64,000 nt of DNA from Limnohabitans sp. G3-2. Its GTDB lineage: Bacteria; Pseudomonadota; Gammaproteobacteria; Burkholderiales; Burkholderiaceae_C. How positions within the stretch are numbered: the first letter of the stretch is position 1; each line of letters begins with the position of its first letter. The position numbers and the translations under genes are program-made. The notes under the pieces were generated by a model, which worked only from the letters and a program-made list of their open reading frames with translations, did not search any database and was not told where the DNA came from. The stretch is taken from the NCBI RefSeq assembly GCF_002778275.1, contig NZ_NESG01000001.1, positions 62,001 to 126,000 on the forward strand, written 5' to 3'. Below are positions 44,305 to 54,356 of the stretch, piece after piece.

Positions 44305-45045
44305 ATGAAAACATCATTGCTCTGGCTCTTGTGTGTCACCCCTGTGCTGGCATCCGCGCAATCTGCGGGGCCTGACCGTTTTGTGGGTGAACTCGGTGCT
44401 TTGGTCGCCACATCGAACGCCCTGATCCACGGCGCCGAAAGCAAAACCACGGCGCTGCCCTATGTGTATGGCGACTGGGGCCGGTTTTTGGCCCGCGTGG
44501 ACACATTCGGGTTCAAGGCGCGGCCATGGGGAGCAGGTCACCTCGAAATCGTGGCACGTGTGGGCGACGAAGGCTTCAAGTCAGGCAAAACCGCCTACCC
44601 TGGCGCGGGAGACCGCAGTGCCCCTTTGCCCATGGGCTTGGGCACTTTTCAGCGCACGGCGGTGGGAGGCTTGTTCGCTTACGCCCTGCACGATCCTCGC
44701 TCGGGCGGTCAATTGGGAGAGTTGAACTGGGCGGGCCAGCTGGACATCGGGCCGGTCAAGCTCTATCCACAGCTGGGCTTGCAGTACCGCTCCGCAGACT
44801 ATGTGCAACATCTGTACGGCATCGATGCAGCCCAATCCATGGCCACGGGCTTGGCCGTCTATCGGCCAGGCGCTTCTTTGACGCCCATGGCCACCGTGCA
44901 AGCGGCAGTGCCCTTGAGCGGCCCTTGGTCGCTGCAATTGCAGACGCGTTACCGGCACCTGGACAGCGCCGTGGCCAACAGCCCCTTGGTCAGCCGGTCC
45001 CAGAAGGTCTCGGGTTTTGCGGCGCTGACCTACACCTTGAAATGA
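44305..45045 (+). CDS. MipA/OmpV family outer membrane protein
   Basis: A 246-residue outer-membrane beta-barrel protein. It has signal peptide KTSLLWLLCVTPVLASAQ, amphipathic strands such as ARVDTFGFKARPWGAGHLEIVARVGDEGF and LYPQLGLQYRSADYVQHLYGI, and ends SGFAALTYTLK with alternating hydrophobics as expected for a barrel. MipA scaffolds murein hydrolases in E. coli, while OmpV-like proteins are porins; which applies here is unknown. ATG at 44305, with GGAG a suitable distance upstream. Confidence 0.85.
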   Translation: MKTSLLWLLCVTPVLASAQSAGPDRFVGELGALVATSNALIHGAESKTTALPYVYGDWGRFLARVDTFGFKARPWGAGHLEIVARVGDEGFKSGKTAYPGAGDRSAPLPMGLGTFQRTAVGGLFAYALHDPRSGGQLGELNWAGQLDIGPVKLYPQLGLQYRSADYVQHLYGIDAAQSMATGLAVYRPGASLTPMATVQAAVPLSGPWSLQLQTRYRHLDSAVANSPLVSRSQKVSGFAALTYTLK

Positions 45046-45257
45046 CCGCCCCTGGCGCTTTGGCAGGCACGGTTCAAGCTGGCCACAACGACTCAGCACG
45101 GAATCTGGCTGGCCAATGCTGCGCTCAAAAACCACCACAGCGGCCTGCGCCGCAGGCCAACTGTCCTGCCGCGACGGGCCTGGCCCTCTTTTCATGAGAA
45201 AATAAGCCCCTTGTCGCCGCGATCGTGCGTGCGTTACACCCGTTCTTCACACAATTC

Positions 45258-46202
45258 ATGTCGTCCAATCTCCACCCCATGCTCAACGTGGCCATCAAGG
45301 CTGCGCGCGCCGCTGGCGCCATCATCAACCGCGCGGCCCTCGACGTTGAAGCGGTTCGCATCTCGCAAAAGCAGGTCAATGACTTCGTCACCGAAGTCGA
45401 CCACGCCAGCGAAAAAGTCATCATCGACACCCTGCTGACCGCCTACCCTGACCACGGCATCTTGGCCGAGGAATCGGGCAGCACGCATGGCAACCCAAAC
45501 GCTGACCACATCTGGATCATCGACCCCTTGGACGGCACGACCAACTTCATCCACGGCTTCCCTGTGTATTGCGTGAGCATTGCCCTGCAAGTGCGCGGCA
45601 AGATCGAGCAAGCCGTCATTTACGACCCCACCCGCAACGATTTGTTCACCGCCACCAAAGGCCGTGGCGCCTTCATGAACGACCGCCGCCTGCGCGTGAG
45701 CAAGCGCATCCGCCTGCAGGAATGCATCATCTCTACAGGTTTCCCCTTCCGCAAGGGCGACAACTTCAACCAGTACCTGCGCATGATGGGCGACGTCATG
45801 CAACGCACCGCTGGCCTGCGCCGCCCTGGTGCTGCAGCACTCGACTTGGCCTATGTGGCCGCAGGCTTCACCGACGGCTTTTTTGAAACCGGCCTGTCCC
45901 CTTGGGACGTGGCTGCAGGTTCCCTCTTGGTCACCGAAGCCGGCGGCCTGATTGGCAACTTCACCGGCGAGTCCGACTTTCTGGAACAAAAAGAATGCTT
46001 GGCGGGTGCGCCCCGTATTTACGGCCAATTGGTCACGATCTTGGGCAAATACAGCAAATTTGCCAGCGCAGGCGACAAAGCCGCTGTGCGCACCGCCGTG
46101 GACAGCCTGAGCCGCGACCTGGTGGCGGACAGCGAAGGCGCTGCAGGCGAGGTCGGCGCGGACAGCGCCGAAGGCTCCGAAACCAAAGACGCCCCGTTTT
46201 AA
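45258..46202 (+). CDS. suhB: Inositol-1-monophosphatase family protein (SuhB-like)
   Basis: Mg-dependent sugar-phosphate phosphatase, also a Nus-factor-like protein in E. coli. The 314 residues begin [27 protein letters not shown]. They have the metal motifs [48 protein letters not shown] and [19 protein letters not shown]. The C-terminal 50 or so residues form an acidic Ala/Glu-rich extension beyond the usual length. ATG at 45258 is preferred; 45279 is possible. mutS follows after 3 nt. Confidence 0.92.
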   Translation: MSSNLHPMLNVAIKAARAAGAIINRAALDVEAVRISQKQVNDFVTEVDHASEKVIIDTLLTAYPDHGILAEESGSTHGNPNADHIWIIDPLDGTTNFIHGFPVYCVSIALQVRGKIEQAVIYDPTRNDLFTATKGRGAFMNDRRLRVSKRIRLQECIISTGFPFRKGDNFNQYLRMMGDVMQRTAGLRRPGAAALDLAYVAAGFTDGFFETGLSPWDVAAGSLLVTEAGGLIGNFTGESDFLEQKECLAGAPRIYGQLVTILGKYSKFASAGDKAAVRTAVDSLSRDLVADSEGAAGEVGADSAEGSETKDAPF

Positions 46203-46205
46203 GCC

Positions 46206-48842
46206 ATGTCAGCGCTCGACTTGAGTGCCCACACCCCCATGATGGCCCAGTACTTGGGCATCAAGGCGGATTTCCCTGACACCCTGGTGTTCTACCGCAT
46301 GGGCGACTTTTACGAGTTGTTCTTCGCTGACGCCGAAAAAGCCGCTGGCCTGCTCGACATCACCTTGACACGCCGTGGCCAGTCGGCCGGGCAGCCCGTG
46401 ATGATGGCGGGGGTGCCCTTTCACTCGATGGAAACCTACCTCGCCCGCTTGATCAAGCTGGGCGAATCGGTGGCCATTTGCGAGCAAGTGGGCGATGTGG
46501 CCACATCCAAAGGTCCGGTCGAACGCAAAGTGGTGCGGGTGGTCACCCCCGGCACCCTGACCGATACCGAGCTGCTGTCCGACAAAACCGAAGCCATCTT
46601 GCTGGCCGTGCACCAAGCGGGCAAAAACCGCTGCGGCCTCGCTTGGCTGAGCGTCACGCAGGGCGTGGTGCATTTGGCCGAATGCGCTCAAGATGAGCTG
46701 GCCGACTGGATCGACCGCATCGCGCCCAGCGAACTGCTGGCCAGCGCAGGCATGACGCCCACCTTTGAGCAAAAACTGCGCGGCCTCAAAACCGCTGGCC
46801 GGGGCAGCTGGTCGCTGGCCCTGAGGCCCGATTTTCAGTTTGACGCGGGGCTGGGCCAGCGCAAGCTGCTGGCGCAACTGCAAGCGGCATCGCTGGCCGC
46901 CTGGAGTGCTGACACCCTGAGCGACGCGCACGCCGCCGCCGCCGCCCTGCTCACTTACGCCGAACACACGCAAGGGCGCAGCCTGCCGCATGTGCAGCGG
47001 GTGCAGGTGCAACGTTCGGACGCGCTGATCGACCTGCCCGCCAGCACCCGTCGCAACCTGGAGCTGACGCAGACGTTGCGCGGCGAAAGCGCGTCGGATT
47101 CGCCCACGCTGTTTGCCTTGCTCGACACCTGCATGACCGGCATGGGCAGCCGCCTGCTCAAAAGCTGGCTGCTCAGCCCGCCGCGCGAGCGTGATGTGGC
47201 ACGCCAACGCCTGCAAGCCCAAGCCGTTTTGCGAGGCGACAGCGGTGCAGGGGCGTGGCGCAGTCTGCGCGAACAACTCAAAGGCGCGAGCGATGTGGAA
47301 CGCATCACCGCCCGCACCGCGCTGCGCCAAGTGCGCCCGCGTGAGCTGGTGGCGCTGCGCCACGCGCTGGCGCGTGCGGCGGCGCTGTCCACGCAGCTGC
47401 AAGCCCTGAACCCTGAGCCCGGCAGCTTGCTGGCCGGCATGGCCCGCTGGCTCACGCCGCCCAACCACTGCGCCGAGCTGCTGCAGATGGCCCTGCTCGA
47501 AGAGCCCTCTGCGCTGGTGCGCGACGGCGGCGTGATCGCCGACGGCATGGACGCCGAACTGGACGAGCTGCGCGGCATCCAGACCAACTGCGATGCGTTT
47601 TTGCTCGACCTGGAAACCCGCGAAAAAGAACGCACGGGCATTGCCAACCTGCGCGTGCAGTTCAACAAGGTGCACGGCTTTTACATCGAAGTCACGCAAG
47701 GGCAACTGGACAAAGTGCCCGAAGACTACCGCCGCCGACAGACCCTGAAAAACGCCGAGCGCTTCATCACGCCCGAGCTCAAAACATTTGAAGACAAAGC
47801 CCTGTCGGCGCAAGAACGCGCCTTGGCCCGCGAGAAGTGGCTCTACGAAGGCCTGCTCGACCAACTGCAACCCTTTGTGCCCGCGCTCACCGCACTGGCG
47901 CAGGCCATGGCATCACTCGACGCCTTGTGCGCCCTGACCGAGCGCTCGCTCACGCTCCATTGGTGTGCCCCCGAGTTCAGCAAAGAGCCTTGCATCGAAA
48001 TCCGCCAAGGCCGTCACCCGGTGGTCGAGGCGCGGCTGGCCCAGCTGTCGGGCGCGAGCTTCATCGCCAACGACACGGTGCTCGGTTCGCGCCAGCGCCT
48101 GCAAATCATCACCGGCCCCAACATGGGCGGCAAATCCACCTACATGCGCCAGGTGGCGCTGATTGTGCTGCTGGCCAGCATCGGCAGCCATGTGCCCGCC
48201 AGCCGCTGTCGCTTGGGTCCGATCGACGCCATCCACACCCGCATCGGTGCAGCCGACGATCTGGCCAACGCCCAGTCCACCTTCATGCTGGAGATGACCG
48301 AAGCCGCGCAAATTTTGCACAGTGCCACCCCGAACAGCCTGGTGCTGATGGACGAAATCGGGCGCGGCACGTCCACCTTTGACGGCCTGGCCCTGGCCAG
48401 CGGCATTGCCACACACCTGCACAACAAGACCCAGGCCTTCGCCCTGTTTGCCACGCACTACTTTGAGCTCACCGAGTTCCCGGCCACACACACGGCGGCC
48501 GTCAACATGCATGTGAGCGCCGCCGAATCGGGCGCGTCCATCGTGTTCTTGCACGAGTTGCAGCCCGGCCCGGCCAGCAAGAGTTATGGCGTGCAAGTGG
48601 CGCGTCTGGCGGGGATGCCAGGCGCCGTGCTCAACCACGCCCGCCATGCGCTCAGCGCACTGGAGGCCGGGGCGACTGAAAGCCGCCAGCAGGTGGACTT
48701 GTTTGCCGCCCCCCCCGAAGCCGAGGCCGCAGGCCCCTCGCCGGTGGAAGCGGCGCTGGCCCAAATCAACCCCGACGCGCTCAGCCCCCGCGAAGCGCTC
48801 GACGCCCTCTATGCCCTGCAGCGCCTGCTGCCCAAAAGTTAA
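46206..48842 (+). CDS. mutS: DNA mismatch repair protein MutS
   Basis: Recognises base mismatches and starts repair with MutL. The 878 residues contain the N-terminal mismatch-binding Phe-X-Glu ([15 protein letters not shown]), connector and lever domains, the clamp, Walker [27 protein letters not shown], Walker [20 protein letters not shown], and [15 protein letters not shown] at 46206 is 3 nt after the phosphatase gene and anbu starts 11 nt after its stop, implying a three-gene transcript. Confidence 0.98.
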   Translation: MSALDLSAHTPMMAQYLGIKADFPDTLVFYRMGDFYELFFADAEKAAGLLDITLTRRGQSAGQPVMMAGVPFHSMETYLARLIKLGESVAICEQVGDVATSKGPVERKVVRVVTPGTLTDTELLSDKTEAILLAVHQAGKNRCGLAWLSVTQGVVHLAECAQDELADWIDRIAPSELLASAGMTPTFEQKLRGLKTAGRGSWSLALRPDFQFDAGLGQRKLLAQLQAASLAAWSADTLSDAHAAAAALLTYAEHTQGRSLPHVQRVQVQRSDALIDLPASTRRNLELTQTLRGESASDSPTLFALLDTCMTGMGSRLLKSWLLSPPRERDVARQRLQAQAVLRGDSGAGAWRSLREQLKGASDVERITARTALRQVRPRELVALRHALARAAALSTQLQALNPEPGSLLAGMARWLTPPNHCAELLQMALLEEPSALVRDGGVIADGMDAELDELRGIQTNCDAFLLDLETREKERTGIANLRVQFNKVHGFYIEVTQGQLDKVPEDYRRRQTLKNAERFITPELKTFEDKALSAQERALAREKWLYEGLLDQLQPFVPALTALAQAMASLDALCALTERSLTLHWCAPEFSKEPCIEIRQGRHPVVEARLAQLSGASFIANDTVLGSRQRLQIITGPNMGGKSTYMRQVALIVLLASIGSHVPASRCRLGPIDAIHTRIGAADDLANAQSTFMLEMTEAAQILHSATPNSLVLMDEIGRGTSTFDGLALASGIATHLHNKTQAFALFATHYFELTEFPATHTAAVNMHVSAAESGASIVFLHELQPGPASKSYGVQVARLAGMPGAVLNHARHALSALEAGATESRQQVDLFAAPPEAEAAGPSPVEAALAQINPDALSPREALDALYALQRLLPKS

Positions 48843-48853
48843 AGAGCCACCCC

Positions 48854-49681
48854 ATGACCTATTGCGTTGCCGTCAAAACCCGTGCCGGTCTGGTTTTTTT
48901 GTCCGACTCCCGCACCAACGCGGGCCTCGACCAAATCAGCACCTTCCGCAAAATGATCGTCTATGAAAAAGCGGGCGACCGCTTCATGACCTTGCTGTCG
49001 GCAGGCAACCTGAGCATTTCGCAATCGGTGCGCGAAGTGCTGCAGATCGAAAAACTGGTCGAGCCGGGGCAAGAAGAACCCTTGACCATTTGGAACGCCA
49101 AAAGCATGTTCGACGCCACCCGCGTGCTGGGCGCGGCCGTGCGCCGCGTGTACGAGCGCGACGCCGCTGCGCTGCGCGCCTCGGGTGTGGAGTTCAATGT
49201 GTCCATGATTTTTGGCGGGCAAATCGGCAACGAGGGCATGCGCCTGTTCCAGGTCTACTCACCCGGCAACTTCATCGAAGCCACCGACGAGACGCCCTAC
49301 TTCCAGATCGGCGAGTCCAAGTACGGCAAACCCGTGCTCGACCGCGTCATCACCCCCGACACCCCCTTGGACGAAGCCGCCAAATGCGCGCTGGTGTCGA
49401 TGGACTCGACCCTCAAATCCAACCTGTCGGTGGGCCTGCCACTGGACATGGTGGTCTACCAAGCGGGCAGCTTGCAGACCGACCGCATCATGTGCATCGA
49501 CGAGCACAACCCCTACTTTCAGATGTTGCGCTCCAGCTGGGGCGATAAACTGCGCCAGATGTTCGACAGCATCGAAGACCCCATGTGGAACGGTGGCGCC
49601 ACCGACGTTCCACTCATGGTGCAGGCCCAGCGCAATGCCTTGCTCAAGAAAATCACCACGCCGGAAGAAAAGCTCATCTGA
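48854..49681 (+). CDS. Anbu, proteasome/HslV-related peptidase-like protein
   Basis: A 275-residue member of the bacterial proteasome-like family called Anbu (COG3484 type). The Met is followed by Thr, the expected nucleophile (MTYCVAVKTRAGLVFLSDSRTNAGLDQISTFRKMIVYEK). The Asp of the catalytic set falls in LSDSRTNAG and Lys in FRKM. The C-terminal part has LKSNLSVGLPLDMVVYQAG and DRIMCIDEHNPYFQMLRSSWGDKLR. Anbu usually sits with alpha-E, transglutaminase-like, ATP-grasp and glutamine-synthetase-like genes; none is adjacent here. It follows mutS by 11 nt. Its cellular substrate is unknown. Confidence 0.9.
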   Translation: MTYCVAVKTRAGLVFLSDSRTNAGLDQISTFRKMIVYEKAGDRFMTLLSAGNLSISQSVREVLQIEKLVEPGQEEPLTIWNAKSMFDATRVLGAAVRRVYERDAAALRASGVEFNVSMIFGGQIGNEGMRLFQVYSPGNFIEATDETPYFQIGESKYGKPVLDRVITPDTPLDEAAKCALVSMDSTLKSNLSVGLPLDMVVYQAGSLQTDRIMCIDEHNPYFQMLRSSWGDKLRQMFDSIEDPMWNGGATDVPLMVQAQRNALLKKITTPEEKLI

Positions 49682-49692
49682 GCGAATGCCGC

Positions 49693-49770
49693 CTTGTGGG
49701 AGCGAGCCCCTGCTCGCGAATGCCAGCACCGCGCCCACACATTCGGCCGCAGGGGCGGCCTCCCACAAAG
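49693..49770. repeat. REP-like inverted repeat pair (BIME-like)
   Basis: Two elements in inverted orientation, 49693-49722 and 49740-49770. They share TTGTGGGAG outer arms, CGAATG inner ends and a CCCT loop. Each has a perfect 6-bp inner stem: GCGAGC/GCTCGC at 49702-49717 and GGCCGC/GCGGCC at 49745-49760. The stems differ between copies but both are self-complementary. The form resembles Pseudomonas REP sequences, which are spread by RAYT transposases. The 127-bp gap between anbu and the hydrolase holds nothing else I can recognise. Confidence 0.75.
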
Positions 49771-49808
49771 TCCCAACCTGGTGCCGAACAAGGGCACAAC
49801 AGATCACC

Positions 49809-50612
49809 ATGACCCCTCGCATCATCTTCTCGCACGGCAACAGCTTTCCGGCCAGCACCTACAAGGTGATGTTCGGCAACCTGCGCCAGCGCGGCTTCCA
49901 AGTGGGCGCGGTGGAAATGTTTGGGCACGATCCGCAATACCCAGCCACCAACAACTGGCCCCACTTGGTCCAGCAACTGGCCGACTTTGCCAAGGCCGCG
50001 CAAGGCGACGGTGAACCGGCCTTTTTGGTGGGCCACTCGCTCGGGGGGATATTGAGTTTGATGTGCGCCGCGCGCCACCCAGAGCTGGCACGCGGTGTCT
50101 TGTTGATCGATTCGCCAGTGATCGGTGGCTGGCGCGCCACCACCTTGGGCTTGGCCAAGCGCACACCGCTGATTGGCTCCCTGTCACCGGGTCGCATCAG
50201 CCAAAAACGGCGCAACCACTGGCCCGATGCCCAAGCCGCCCTGGAAAGTTTCCAGCAAAAAAAGTCTTTTGCCCGGTGGGACCCGCAGGTCTTGCGCGAT
50301 TACATCGAACACGGCACACACGACCAAGGTGGGCAAAGGGTTCTGAGTTTTGACCGCGACGTGGAGACCGCCATTTACAACGGCCTGCCTCACAAACTCG
50401 ACAGCCTCCTCAAGCGCCACCCCCTCAAATGCCCCGCCGCTTTCATCGGCGGCACACACTCGAGCGAAATGCGTCAAGCCGGCATCGACCTGACCCACAA
50501 GGTCGTCAAAGGTCGCGTCATGATGCTGGACGGCACACACCTGTTTCCCATGGAAAAACCCATCGCCACAGCCGCAGCGATAGAGGCATCGCTGCGCAAT
50601 ATGGGCGCTTGA
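49809..50612 (+). CDS. Alpha/beta hydrolase
   Basis: A 267-residue hydrolase-fold protein: oxyanion-side motif IIFSHGNSFPASTYKVMFGNL, nucleophile elbow LVGHSLGGILSLMCA (Ser in GHSLG), an acidic residue region near HSSEMRQAGIDL, and a late His in MLDGTHLFPMEKP. The fold and triad are clear; the substrate is not. Start ATG at 49809 lies just after the REP pair; the frame is open further upstream but reads through it. Its stop codon abuts that of the convergent uppP (TGATCA). Confidence 0.88.
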   Translation: MTPRIIFSHGNSFPASTYKVMFGNLRQRGFQVGAVEMFGHDPQYPATNNWPHLVQQLADFAKAAQGDGEPAFLVGHSLGGILSLMCAARHPELARGVLLIDSPVIGGWRATTLGLAKRTPLIGSLSPGRISQKRRNHWPDAQAALESFQQKKSFARWDPQVLRDYIEHGTHDQGGQRVLSFDRDVETAIYNGLPHKLDSLLKRHPLKCPAAFIGGTHSSEMRQAGIDLTHKVVKGRVMMLDGTHLFPMEKPIATAAAIEASLRNMGA

Positions 50613-51437
50613 TCAAGCCGCCCAGGTCACCCAGCCACTGTAGCTGCTGCCCAGCACCACCAGGCCAAAGACGATCCGGTACCAAGCGAAGATCTCGAAG
50701 CTGTTGGTCGAGATGAACTTGAGCAACCAGCGCACGCACACCCAAGCGCTCAAAAACGAGAACAGCAATCCCACGCCAAACATGGGCGCATCGGCCATGC
50801 TGAGCAATGCACGCTCTTTGTAGAGGCTGTAAGCCCCAGCGCCGATGAGCGTGGGAATCGCCAGGTAAAACGAGAAGTCGGTTGCCGCCTTGCGCGACAT
50901 GCCCAGCAACATGCCGCCAATGATGGTCGCGCCACTGCGGCTGGTGCCCGGAATCATGGCCAGGCATTGCACCAAGCCCACCTTGAGCGCATCGCGCCCG
51001 CGCATGTCCTCCACCTCATGGATGCGTACAGCACTGGCAGGACGCCGCTCGGCCCACAAAATGATCAGGCCACCCACGATGAACGTGGTCGCCACCACCT
51101 CGGGCGTGAACAAGTTGGCCTTGATGGCTTTGCCAAACAACAGGCCCAACAGGACTGCTGGCACAAAGGCAATGAACACATTCAGGGCAAAGCGCTGCGC
51201 ATCGGCGCTGCGCGGCAAGGCCCGCACCGTGCTGCTGATCTTTTGCCAATACACAATGATGACGGCCAAAATCGCCCCGGTCTGGATCGCGATGTCAAAC
51301 ACCTTGGCCTTGTCATCGTCAAAGCCCAGCAACGCCCCGGCCAAAATCAAATGCCCGGTTGACGAGATCGGCAAGAACTCGGTCAAACCCTCGACCACGC
51401 CCATCACGGCGGCTTTCAGCAACAACATCAGGTCCAC
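50613..51437 (-). CDS. uppP: Undecaprenyl-diphosphatase (UppP/BacA)
   Basis: Dephosphorylates undecaprenyl pyrophosphate so the lipid carrier can be reused for peptidoglycan; also confers bacitracin resistance when abundant. The 274 residues show the two catalytic signatures [18 protein letters not shown] (Glu-rich) and [25 protein letters not shown], separated by the inverted-repeat membrane topology of the family. ATG at 51437. Confidence 0.96.
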   Translation of the reverse strand: MDLMLLLKAAVMGVVEGLTEFLPISSTGHLILAGALLGFDDDKAKVFDIAIQTGAILAVIIVYWQKISSTVRALPRSADAQRFALNVFIAFVPAVLLGLLFGKAIKANLFTPEVVATTFIVGGLIILWAERRPASAVRIHEVEDMRGRDALKVGLVQCLAMIPGTSRSGATIIGGMLLGMSRKAATDFSFYLAIPTLIGAGAYSLYKERALLSMADAPMFGVGLLFSFLSAWVCVRWLLKFISTNSFEIFAWYRIVFGLVVLGSSYSGWVTWAA

Positions 51438-51523
51438 AAACGCTCCTCGAAAAATCTGGAGGGATTATCGTTGGTCCTTGATGGTGACTGCGGCAAAGCA
51501 ACTCGCACGCTATATTGCCGGAC

Positions 51524-51760
51524 GTGTCACCCAACAAACTTCAAAAAACCGCACGCTTCGGGGCGTTGGCCATCGCCGCCGTGTGGCTGGCTGTGGCCGG
51601 GGTGCTTGTGCGTGCAGGGCACTTGGTGCTCAACGATGCCAGCGTGACCGTGGGCTTGAGTGGCCTGCGTTCTGAATTGGCTCTGCTTGGCCAAGCCTTT
51701 TTGAAACACTTTGATGTGGATATCCGCCGCGACGAGATGTTCATTCGCCAACGGCGCTGA
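51524..51760 (+). CDS. Hypothetical single-pass membrane protein
   Basis: A 78-residue product from GTG at 51524: a basic start, one hydrophobic segment (GALAIAAVWLAVAGVLV), then a soluble tail ending LGQAFLKHFDVDIRRDEMFIRQRR. A TATATT at 51511-51516 sits just upstream, which would make the transcript start next to the GTG. No family recognised. It diverges from uppP and is convergent with the lipoprotein-like gene. Codon use looks native, but the evidence for a real gene is modest. Confidence 0.4.
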   Translation: MSPNKLQKTARFGALAIAAVWLAVAGVLVRAGHLVLNDASVTVGLSGLRSELALLGQAFLKHFDVDIRRDEMFIRQRR

Positions 51761-51795
51761 AGATTTTTGGCCTCAGCGCCGCTGGCAAGGGGTCA

Positions 51796-52185
51796 TCAAC
51801 GACGCCCATCGTGCCAACCGTCATGCCGCGGGTCCCAAGCACGCCCGTACTCGCGGTCATCGTGCCGGTTGTGCCGACGTTCCTGGCCCCTTTGACGACC
51901 GTCATGCCCATGCCCCCAACCGTGAACCGGCGCCTGCACACGGGGCACGAACACCACCCGGGGTGGCGGCGGCGGGGCGTAGATCACACGGGGCGGGGGC
52001 GCATAAATCACTGGGCCGGGTAAGCCGATTTGCGCGTGAACCGGGAAATGGCCAAGCCGAGAGTGCACCAACACCGAGGGCTCCACAAAGACCGGATGGG
52101 CGCAGCCCACTTGGGTCAGGCCCAACAGCAAACTGCCCATGAGCAGGGCTTTGCGAGAGAGCGTTTTGAACAGCGGTTTTGACAT
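51796..52185 (-). CDS. Proline/histidine-rich small exported protein (putative lipoprotein)
   Basis: A 129-residue protein from ATG at 52185. The signal segment KPLFKTLSRKALLMGSLLLGLTQVGCA has a weak lipobox, since the residue three before Cys is Gln. A Pro-Val-rich stretch (PGPVIYAPPPRVIYAPPPPPRVVFVP) follows, and the tail is His/Arg/Asp-rich (HGWGHGHDGRQRGQERRHNRHDD), which could bind metal. No domain family is recognised. It diverges from glnS across about 150 bp that should contain promoters of both. Confidence 0.6.
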   Translation of the reverse strand: MSKPLFKTLSRKALLMGSLLLGLTQVGCAHPVFVEPSVLVHSRLGHFPVHAQIGLPGPVIYAPPPRVIYAPPPPPRVVFVPRVQAPVHGWGHGHDGRQRGQERRHNRHDDREYGRAWDPRHDGWHDGRR

Positions 52186-52338
52186 CTGGATTCCTGTGAA
52201 AGGCGTGGCAGACCCAAGGCCCACCTGTACCTATAGCGCGCGGGCCCGGTCCGGGGTAGACAACGGCCCCTTTGCAATGGTTTCCATTCGTAACCGGCGC
52301 TTCCCATGAACGCCTGTGCCACCCCCTAAAATCGAGGC

Positions 52339-54165
52339 ATGACCTCCCCCACCGACAAAGACACTTCTGCTGAACACAAAGTCAGCAACTTCCTGCGCCA
52401 AATCATTGAAAACGACCTGGACAAAGGCACCTACGCCAGCCGCCGCTGGGCAGGCAGCCCGGGAGACGCTGCGCACCAAGCTGCGGGCGAGAGTGACCCG
52501 GCCAAGATCCGCACGCGCTTTCCGCCCGAGCCGAACGGCTATTTGCATGTGGGCCACGCCAAAAGCATCTGCATCAACTTTGGGCTGGCCAAGGAATACG
52601 GTGGCGTGTGCCACCTGCGCTTTGACGACACCAACCCCGAAAAAGAAGACACCGAATACGTCAACAGCATCATCGACGCCGTGAAGTGGCTCGGCTTTGA
52701 CTGGGCGCAGCTCGGCCAGGCCGCTGGCAGCGCCGCGCCCTACCAAGCCAGCGACTACTTCGACTTCATGTACCGCGCCGCCGAGGCGCTGATCGAAGCC
52801 GGCCATGCCTATGTGGACGAGCAAAGCGCCGAAGACATGCGTGCCAACCGGGGCGACTTTGGCAAACCCGGCGTGGACAGCCCGTTTCGCTCCCGCACCG
52901 TGGCAGAAAACTTGACGCGCTTTCGCGAAATGCGTGACGGCAAGCTGGCCGACGGCGCCGCCGTGCTGCGCGCCAAGATCGACATGGCTTCGCCCAACAT
53001 CAACCTGCGCGATCCGGCCATCTACCGCATCCGCCGCGCCACGCACCACCACACGGGTGACACCTGGTGCATCTACCCGATGTACACCTTTGCCCACCCC
53101 ATCGAAGACGCGCTGGAGCAAATCACCCACAGCATCTGCACGCTGGAGTTTGAAGACCAACGCCCGTTTTACGACTGGCTGATGGAGCGCCTGTGCGAAT
53201 GCAAGCTGCTGGCCGCGCCCAGCCCCAAACAATACGAATTTGCCCGCCTGAACCTGACCTATGTGATCACCAGCAAACGCAAGCTGGCGCAACTGGTGAA
53301 TGAAGGCAAAGTCAGCGGCTGGGACGACCCGCGCATGCCAACAATAGTCGGCCTGCGCCGCCGGGGCTACACGCCCGAGAGCCTGCGCCTGTTTGCCGAC
53401 CGCATTGGCGTGACCAAGAGCGACAGTTGGATCGACTACAGCACGCTTGAAGGGTGCCTGCGCGAAGACCTGGAAAACAAAGCCCACCGCGGCATGGCCG
53501 TGCTCGACCCGGTCAAGCTGGTGCTGAGCAACTGGGCCGAGGCCTTTGGCAGCGACGGTTACACCGAGGCCTGCACACAACCCGCCTTGCCCCACAGCGC
53601 CGTGGCCGAAGGCCAAACACCCCCAGCCGACCGCACGTTCTTGATCGGCAAAGAAGTGTGGATCGAACGTGAAGACTTTGAAGAAGTGCCGCCCAAGGGC
53701 TATAAGCGTTTGTTCCCCGGCAACGTGGTGCGCCTGAAAGGCGGCTACGTGATCGAATGCACCGGCTGCGCACGCGACGCGGCAGGACGCGTCACCGAGG
53801 TGCACGCCAAAGTGATCCCCGGCACCAAGAGCGGCACACCCGGCGCCGACAGCGTCAAAGCCAAAGCCGCCATCACCTGGGTGGGCGTGGCCGACGGCGT
53901 GCAAGCCGAAGTGCGCCTGTACGACCGCCTGTTTGCCGAAGCCCACCCCGACGCGGGCGGCAAAGACTTCTTGCAGTCGCTCAACCCCGACAGCCTGAAA
54001 GTGGTCACGGCCTATGTGGAGCCGTCATTGGCCTCCGCGCTGCCGGACCAGAAGTTCCAGTTTGAGCGCTTTGGCTATTTTGTGGCGGACCGCTTGGACC
54101 ATGTGGCGGGCGCCAAGCCGGTGTTCAACCGGGTGACGGGGCTGAAGGACAGCTGGGGCAAGTGA
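52339..54165 (+). CDS. glnS: Glutaminyl-tRNA synthetase
   Basis: Charges tRNA-Gln. The 608-residue class I synthetase has the HIGH-type motif FPPEPNGYLHVGHAKS and the KMSKS-type loop VITSKRKLAQLV. The catalytic fold includes LRFDDTNPEKEDTEYV and PTIVGLRRRGYTPESLR, and C-terminal anticodon-binding beta-barrels include GYKRLFPGNVVRLKGGYVIECTG. An insertion with DKTFLIG-like TPPADRTFLIGKEVWIEREDF lies before the C-terminal barrels. ATG at 52339. The DUF924 remnant begins 16 nt after its stop. Confidence 0.97.
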   Translation: MTSPTDKDTSAEHKVSNFLRQIIENDLDKGTYASRRWAGSPGDAAHQAAGESDPAKIRTRFPPEPNGYLHVGHAKSICINFGLAKEYGGVCHLRFDDTNPEKEDTEYVNSIIDAVKWLGFDWAQLGQAAGSAAPYQASDYFDFMYRAAEALIEAGHAYVDEQSAEDMRANRGDFGKPGVDSPFRSRTVAENLTRFREMRDGKLADGAAVLRAKIDMASPNINLRDPAIYRIRRATHHHTGDTWCIYPMYTFAHPIEDALEQITHSICTLEFEDQRPFYDWLMERLCECKLLAAPSPKQYEFARLNLTYVITSKRKLAQLVNEGKVSGWDDPRMPTIVGLRRRGYTPESLRLFADRIGVTKSDSWIDYSTLEGCLREDLENKAHRGMAVLDPVKLVLSNWAEAFGSDGYTEACTQPALPHSAVAEGQTPPADRTFLIGKEVWIEREDFEEVPPKGYKRLFPGNVVRLKGGYVIECTGCARDAAGRVTEVHAKVIPGTKSGTPGADSVKAKAAITWVGVADGVQAEVRLYDRLFAEAHPDAGGKDFLQSLNPDSLKVVTAYVEPSLASALPDQKFQFERFGYFVADRLDHVAGAKPVFNRVTGLKDSWGK

Positions 54166-54181
54166 ATTCCAATGCAGGTAG

Positions 54182-54319
54182 ATGGCCATTGACTTTCACG
54201 AGAAGTGCCACCAAGTCATCACCCTGCGCTTTGGCCGCTACCCCCACCGCAACGCCCTGCTGGGCCGCGAGTCCACCCCCAAGGCGTTGGCTTTTTTGAG
54301 TGAGCCGGGGTCGGGGTTT
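54182..54319 (+). pseudogene. C-terminal remnant of a DUF924 protein (copy 1)
   Basis: 46 codons encode DFHEKCHQVITLRFGRYPHRN, then ALLGRESTPKALAFLSEPGSGF, which match the C-terminal end of DUF924 proteins. The roughly 130-residue N-terminal part is missing and the original stop codon after GSGF is replaced by CAG, so the frame runs on into the next gene's region. Its last 90 bp recur at 55582-55671. Confidence 0.75.
54230..54319. repeat. Direct repeat, left copy (DUF924-derived)
   Basis: 90 bp starting TTTGGCCGCTACCCCCACCG and ending GAGCCGGGGTCGGGGTTT. It matches 55582-55671 over the same length with about a dozen mismatches, all in the middle. The two copies bracket the nucleotidyltransferase/HEPN pair. 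Confidence 0.85.
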
Positions 54320-54356
54320 CAGGTCCAAACAAAAGCGTACCCTGACACCCCTAAAA

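Noticed and set aside
46209..47870. 553-codon minus-strand frame
   Set aside because: Antisense to mutS; Gln/His/Arg-rich without motifs.
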